Source: Aliikangiella sp964411875
Lineage (GTDB): Bacteria > Pseudomonadota > Gammaproteobacteria > Enterobacterales > Kangiellaceae
Length of the DNA stretch: 20,925 nucleotides
Assembly: GCA_964411875.1 (NCBI GenBank)
Contig: CAYPMT010000028.1
Span: 1-20,925, forward strand
Direction of reading: 5' to 3'
Positions 16,902-20,925 of the stretch are shown piece after piece. How positions within the stretch are numbered: the first letter of the stretch is position 1; each line of letters opens with the position of its first letter. The translations under genes were made by a program, and so were the position numbers. The notes beneath the pieces are model-generated. The model was not told the origin of the DNA. It was given only the letters and a program-made list of their open reading frames with translations, and searched no databases.

Positions 16902-19900
16902 ATGTATAATAAATATCCCCTATACTTAGTTATCATAAATATTTTCTTATCAACGTTTAATTTAGCCTATGCTAACTCTGAAATAGGCACATTAGATAAT
17001 ACTCATTATATTCCTCCTGTTTATGCGCGTGAAGATTCAGATGCAACAGCAATTGAACAACACTTTTTAATGCTATCTACACCTGAAACAACAGCTTTTA
17101 ACGTGACCATAAGAAATGCTGATAACTCTATTAATCAAACAGTCTCAATATCAAGTACATCATCTCAAACTATTGAGCTTAGTGCTGGTGTTTATGGTAC
17201 CTCTGCATTAGGCGCACTAAATATAGTCACTGATACTGATCTAAATAGCGCTAATACAACCGACGGCTTAATATTGACCGGCCCACAAAAATTTTATGCT
17301 AACATTCGACATGTCAGTTCTGACCAAGCCGCATCATTAATAGCTAAAGGGCAAACCGCACTCGGTCAACGTTTCCGTTCTGGACACTTAAGATCTAACG
17401 AAATTTCATTAAATAAGAAAGCCCATTTTATTTCTGTTATGGCTGTAGAAGATAATACTGTTGTTACATTTGATAATTTTCCAGCAGGACTTCAACTACA
17501 TGAAGCCGCATCACTCCCTAGTGATATTACACTGGATCAATATGAATCCTATATTATTGCGATGCAACTTGACGAAGGTACTAATTCAACTATTGTCAAT
17601 GAGCTCAATGGTACATTAGTCACATCAGATAAACCGATTGTTATGAATTCAGGCTCTTTTCTATCCGGAGCACCAAATTCAGTTGGTGCTGGTCGTGATA
17701 TTGGCATTGCTCAAATTATACCAACCGATTATTTAGGAAAAAACTTTGTTTTAGTTAAAGGATTTGCAACTGGTTCATCTAATACTTTTGAATCGCCGAT
17801 TGTGGTTGCTGATACAGATACTACTGAAATTTATCTTAATGGTGCAATAACACCATACGATACGATTGATGCTGGAGAATATACTATTATTCCAAAGGAT
17901 GAATATACCAGCGAAGATGTGATGTTTATACGCACTAGCGAACCTGCTTATATTTATCAAAGTACCAGTGGAAATAATGCATCAGCGCCTAGCATGAATT
18001 TTGTACCTGCCTTTTTTGATAATTTAGAAACTCAAGATCTCGTCATACCCGATGTTGACCTATTAGGTACACCTACTATTTCAATCGTTGCGCCAACGAC
18101 AGCAGTTGTCACAGTAGATAGTGTCGATTTAACGGGAGGTGAAGCAATTACAGGAACAGCCGATTTTGTACTTTATACTGTTGATGGAAAAACAGATGAT
18201 GTAACCGTTAGTTCTACCGAGACTTATTCATTAACCCTGTTTACTTATAACGGTACTAACAGAGGATCATCAGCTTATTATATTGGTTTTCCAAACTCTT
18301 ATGCGATAAAAGATATTACAACAACCCAAGAATTAACTCCTGTCATTATTGATGTACAAGACAATGACATCAATGGAAATAATACATTTACTGTATCACC
18401 TACTTTAGCAGTAAGTCCCACAAATGGAACTGCAGTCATTAATCCAGATGGTACGATTACTTATACACCTAATGCTGGATTCACTACTGATACTTTTAGT
18501 TATACCATTACTAACGGACTAGCTTTAACCGATACAGCAGAAGTTATTATTAATTTAGATACTGATGCTGATGGCGTAGCCGATAGCAAGGATTTAGATA
18601 GTGATAACGATGGTATTCCTGATAGTGTAGAAGATGCTAACTCTCCAGAATCTAACGATACTGATGGCGATGGCATTGAAGATAAGTTTGATTTAGATAG
18701 TGATAACGATGGTATCTTTGATTTAGTTGAAGCTGATCATGCTCAACAAGTTGACACTAACAATGATGGACGTATTGATGATAGCGTTTTTGTAGGCAGC
18801 AATGGTCTTGTCGATGCTTTAGAAACTGTTGCTGAGTCTGGCACTATCAACTACTCCCCTAGAAGCACAGATGATGCTATAGAAAACTACATTGACACGG
18901 ATAGTGATGATGACGGCCTTATCGATAATATCGAAGCTCAGAATGGAAGCACATATATCCCTCCAAATGGTATCTATGATGCTAATGGTGTCGATACAGC
19001 TTATACGAATGGATTAACTCCAGCGAATACTGTACCTGCCACTGATGCTGATTATATCAATGCTGATGAGTTAAACGCTAATTCTGATGTGGATGGTGAT
19101 GAAATTCCCGACTTAATAGAAGTAGGTAACTCGAATAACCCAGTCGATACCGATGATGATGATATTCTTGATTACCTAGATCTGGATAGTGATGGCGATG
19201 GTATCCCTGATTCAGTAGAAGCTGGAGAAGATCCCGCTAATCCAGTCGATACCGATGGTGATAGCATTCCTGATTACTTAGATCTGGATAGCGATGGCGA
19301 TGGTATCCCTGACGCAGTAGAAGCTGGAGAAAATCCAACTGAGCCAGTCGATACCGATGATAATGGCACCCCTGACTACTTAGATCTTGATAGCGATGGT
19401 GATGGTATCCTTGATGCAGTGGAAGCTGGTGAAGATCCAACTAACCCTGTCGATACGGATGGTGATAACACTCCTGACTACTTAGATCTTGATAGCGATG
19501 GCGATCAATTTTTGGATGCCGATGAAAATGGAGACTTCAACAATAATGGCATACCTGATAGTTCTGAAAGTGAAATAGGAAATCTAGAAACTGCCGTCAG
19601 TGGTGCAGGTAGTACCAATGCTATTATGTTAATTTTATTAATAATTGTAGGTTTAACTCAACGTATGAAAAATATTTTTTGTTCTTCATTTAAAAAGTCA
19701 GTTTTATCGCTATTAATTGTAGTAATGGCCACTTTTTTCCCAGCTCATGCTTCAGCAGCTTCTGAGAATTGTGGTGTTGAATCAGAAGATGTATTTGAGT
19801 CTTGTTGGTATGTTGGCTTAGGCTTAGGTAAAACGCATGTTGATCCTGAAGGTCAAGTCAATGGTTGGAGCACCGATAAAGATGACAGTGATGGTTACAA

Positions 19901-20840
19901 TCTGCATGTAGGAAAACGATTCTCGCCCAAGTGGTACTGGGAATTTAGTTATGTTGATGCAGGAGAAGCTGGCTTAGGTAATGTTAACCCTGCATTAAAC
20001 AATGTTATACCCGATGCAGCAATTGACTATAAAATTCCTTCATTAATGGTGGGATATTATTTATGGGAAAAACATCATGGCTTTAACTTTTATGGAAAAG
20101 CAGGCGTCTCAGTGATCAATAGCGAAGCCAATGACTCACGTATAGGAGAAGAAAAACAATCTTCAGCTCAATTAGCCTTAGGCTTTGGTGCCGAATACCG
20201 ATTTAATGAGTCACCTTGGTTTGCTCAATTACAATTTGACAGTTTTGATAGAGATGCTAGCTACTTGTCATTAAGAATATCGCGTTTTTTTGGTGGTTCA
20301 AAAAAACAACAAACGATTGTTACTAAGTCTGAGACAACCCCTCCTGCCGTAACAGAAGTTGCTCCGATGAATATCCCTGTCCCTGTAGAAACACCAGAAA
20401 TCAATACAGATAGTGACGAGGATGGCATATTAGATGATGATGATCAATGTCCGCAAACACCCGCATCAACACCCGTAGATCAATATGGCTGTGCTTTATT
20501 CACTGGCGTTATCCAAGGTATTAATTTCGAAAATAATAAAGCGATATTAACCACTGAATCACGAATAATACTCGATGAGACAGTGAATACTTTGAATCAA
20601 TTTCCTAATATTCAAGTAGAAGTTCAAGCACATACTGACAGTCAAGGTGATGAAACTTATAACCAACAATTATCAGAAAGACGAGCTCAATCAGTGGTAG
20701 ATTACTTAGTCGATAAAGGCATTGAAAGAAAGCGTTTAGTTCCTAAAGGCTATGGTGAAATGCAACCACTAGTAGATAATGACAGCCGGGCTAATCGTGC
20801 TAAAAATCGTCGAGTGGAACTAAGTGTTATAAATAATTAA
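16902..20840 (+). CDS. Surface protein fused in frame to an OmpA-family protein (1312 residues)
   Basis: This single open frame contains two envelope proteins. The first is residues 1-921: signal peptide 1-24 (LAYA before N), a domain resembling the IgGFc-binding-protein N-terminal region (about 28-465, with GHLRSNEISLNKKAHFISVM and DKPIVMNSGSFLSG), a cadherin-like Big_9 module (470-552), TSP3-type calcium-binding Asp repeats (553-885), then GAGS and a hydrophobic helix (901-918). The second is residues 922-1312: a complete second signal peptide (922-952, AHASA before A), a small barrel (968-1130), a TSP3 hinge with a Cys pair (1183, 1197) and an OmpA domain with Asp1246 and Arg1261. The same two-part order occurs at 8363-13774 as separate genes. 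The frame has no stop or clear second ribosome binding site at the junction. It may be a real fusion, a polyprotein or an assembly error. Confidence 0.82.
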   Translation: MYNKYPLYLVIINIFLSTFNLAYANSEIGTLDNTHYIPPVYAREDSDATAIEQHFLMLSTPETTAFNVTIRNADNSINQTVSISSTSSQTIELSAGVYGTSALGALNIVTDTDLNSANTTDGLILTGPQKFYANIRHVSSDQAASLIAKGQTALGQRFRSGHLRSNEISLNKKAHFISVMAVEDNTVVTFDNFPAGLQLHEAASLPSDITLDQYESYIIAMQLDEGTNSTIVNELNGTLVTSDKPIVMNSGSFLSGAPNSVGAGRDIGIAQIIPTDYLGKNFVLVKGFATGSSNTFESPIVVADTDTTEIYLNGAITPYDTIDAGEYTIIPKDEYTSEDVMFIRTSEPAYIYQSTSGNNASAPSMNFVPAFFDNLETQDLVIPDVDLLGTPTISIVAPTTAVVTVDSVDLTGGEAITGTADFVLYTVDGKTDDVTVSSTETYSLTLFTYNGTNRGSSAYYIGFPNSYAIKDITTTQELTPVIIDVQDNDINGNNTFTVSPTLAVSPTNGTAVINPDGTITYTPNAGFTTDTFSYTITNGLALTDTAEVIINLDTDADGVADSKDLDSDNDGIPDSVEDANSPESNDTDGDGIEDKFDLDSDNDGIFDLVEADHAQQVDTNNDGRIDDSVFVGSNGLVDALETVAESGTINYSPRSTDDAIENYIDTDSDDDGLIDNIEAQNGSTYIPPNGIYDANGVDTAYTNGLTPANTVPATDADYINADELNANSDVDGDEIPDLIEVGNSNNPVDTDDDDILDYLDLDSDGDGIPDSVEAGEDPANPVDTDGDSIPDYLDLDSDGDGIPDAVEAGENPTEPVDTDDNGTPDYLDLDSDGDGILDAVEAGEDPTNPVDTDGDNTPDYLDLDSDGDQFLDADENGDFNNNGIPDSSESEIGNLETAVSGAGSTNAIMLILLIIVGLTQRMKNIFCSSFKKSVLSLLIVVMATFFPAHASAASENCGVESEDVFESCWYVGLGLGKTHVDPEGQVNGWSTDKDDSDGYNLHVGKRFSPKWYWEFSYVDAGEAGLGNVNPALNNVIPDAAIDYKIPSLMVGYYLWEKHHGFNFYGKAGVSVINSEANDSRIGEEKQSSAQLALGFGAEYRFNESPWFAQLQFDSFDRDASYLSLRISRFFGGSKKQQTIVTKSETTPPAVTEVAPMNIPVPVETPEINTDSDEDGILDDDDQCPQTPASTPVDQYGCALFTGVIQGINFENNKAILTTESRIILDETVNTLNQFPNIQVEVQAHTDSQGDETYNQQLSERRAQSVVDYLVDKGIERKRLVPKGYGEMQPLVDNDSRANRAKNRRVELSVINN
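19143..19505 (+). repeat. 102-bp tandem repeats encoding 34-residue TSP3 units
   Basis: The anchor GTCGATAC recurs at 19143, 19245, 19347 and 19449, exactly 102 bp apart. The unit codes for a 34-residue calcium-binding pattern (DTDGDSIPDYLDLDSDGDGI plus PDAVEAGE-type ends). Copies are nearly identical at the DNA level while earlier TSP3 units in the same gene (18555-18760) are diverged, so the expansion is recent. The count could vary between strains. Confidence 0.9.
19602..19664 (+). other. Sorting-tail-like segment at the fusion junction
   Basis: Residues 901-921 are GAGS, TN, a short hydrophobic helix (AIMLILLIIVGL) and QR. The Gly/Ser lead, helix and basic end resemble a degenerate GlyGly-CTERM tail and occupy the place such a tail holds at the end of the related surface protein at 9626. 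The helix is short and the basic end minimal, so the match is suggestive only. Confidence 0.45.
19665..20840 (+). other. Embedded OmpA-family protein with its own signal peptide and possible internal start
   Basis: The in-frame ATG at 19665 would start a 391-residue protein with a textbook signal peptide (MKN, two Lys, hydrophobic SVLSLLIVVMATFF, AHASA). It has the same architecture and nearly the same length as the OmpA-family protein at 8363-9595. The nearest AGG is 13 bases upstream of the ATG, too far for a strong site, so independent translation is uncertain. The bases at the start also read ATGA, so a one-base frame change upstream would create a classic 4-base stop/start overlap. Confidence 0.55.
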
Positions 20841-20854
20841 GCTTATCCAAGTAG

Positions 20855-20871
20855 CCTAAAGTTTCTTTAGG
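20855..20871 (+). terminator. Short hairpin after the fused gene
   Basis: CCTAAAG, a TTT loop and CTTTAGG form a perfect 7-bp hairpin 14 bases after the stop codon. The T-run after it is poor, so it is a weak intrinsic terminator or an RNA 3'-end structure. Confidence 0.4.
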
Positions 20872-20877
20872 TGTATT

Positions 20878-20920
20878 AGCTCAAACTCGATCTGACAAAT
20901 ATTAAAATAGAGTTTGAGCT
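20878..20920. repeat. 11-bp perfect inverted repeat at the window edge
   Basis: AGCTCAAACTC (20878-20888) and GAGTTTGAGCT (20910-20920) are perfect inverted copies with a 21-base loop. This may be a second, bidirectional terminator or an end of a longer element cut by the window edge. Confidence 0.5.
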
Positions 20921-20925
20921 TATCT

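Noticed and set aside
19237..19440. His/Tyr/Leu-rich minus-strand frame in the TSP3 repeats
   Set aside because: It is the antisense reading of the 102-bp repeats; its repetitive look comes from the Asp codons on the other strand.
19143..19505. CRISPR-like array
   Set aside because: The repeats are directly adjacent, in frame and protein-coding, with no unique spacers; no cas genes are present.
19179..19506. Seven GATC sites, four of them exactly 102 bp apart, as a possible Dam-regulated cluster
   Set aside because: They follow from the repeated Asp-Leu (GAT CTN) and Glu-Asp-Pro codons of the TSP3 units inside a coding region, so no regulatory meaning is needed.

Overview
The window is AT-rich and looks like part of a gammaproteobacterial chromosome, probably marine. 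The support is a Dam-type adenine methylase, Gram-negative envelope genes throughout, OmpA-family proteins with calcium-binding TSP3 linkers, and a GlyGly-CTERM tail typical of Vibrio/Shewanella/Pseudoalteromonas-like bacteria. The genus cannot be fixed from sequence alone. One run of exactly 100 N (7236-7335) is a scaffold gap that removes the 5' ends of two genes.

Bases 1-6063 form a plus-strand block. It holds a TetR-family regulator behind a promoter and palindromic operator, a 12-helix MMPL/RND exporter, a periplasmic LolA-like lipoprotein-sorting-type protein and a predicted outer-membrane beta-barrel. A cytochrome b561-type membrane protein follows, after four tandem 15-bp repeats. The first four genes read as a trans-envelope export system for a hydrophobic molecule under local control; the substrate is unknown.

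Bases 6140-8205 hold a two-helix membrane protein of unknown function, the C-terminal part of an outer-membrane barrel, the gap, the C-terminal LytTR DNA-binding domain of a truncated regulator, and a periplasmic class II cytochrome c.

Bases 8363-13774 (minus strand) are a two-gene unit. A 1382-residue secreted protein built from Ig/cadherin-like modules ends in a GlyGly-CTERM (rhombosortase) tail, and 30 bp after it comes an OmpA-family barrel protein that would anchor to peptidoglycan. Bases 14086-16672 are small housekeeping or accessory genes: a MAPEG protein (+), then an FMN reductase, a SIMPL-domain protein and dam (all -).

Bases 16902-20840 are the most unusual part. One 1312-residue open frame repeats the logic of the 8363-13774 pair, with a modular surface protein followed by an OmpA-family protein, but the two are joined in frame. 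At the junction are a GAGS-plus-hydrophobic tail, a short basic loop and a complete second signal peptide. The layout is consistent with a polyprotein or recent gene fusion that could still be cut into two envelope proteins, although an assembly error at the junction is not excluded.
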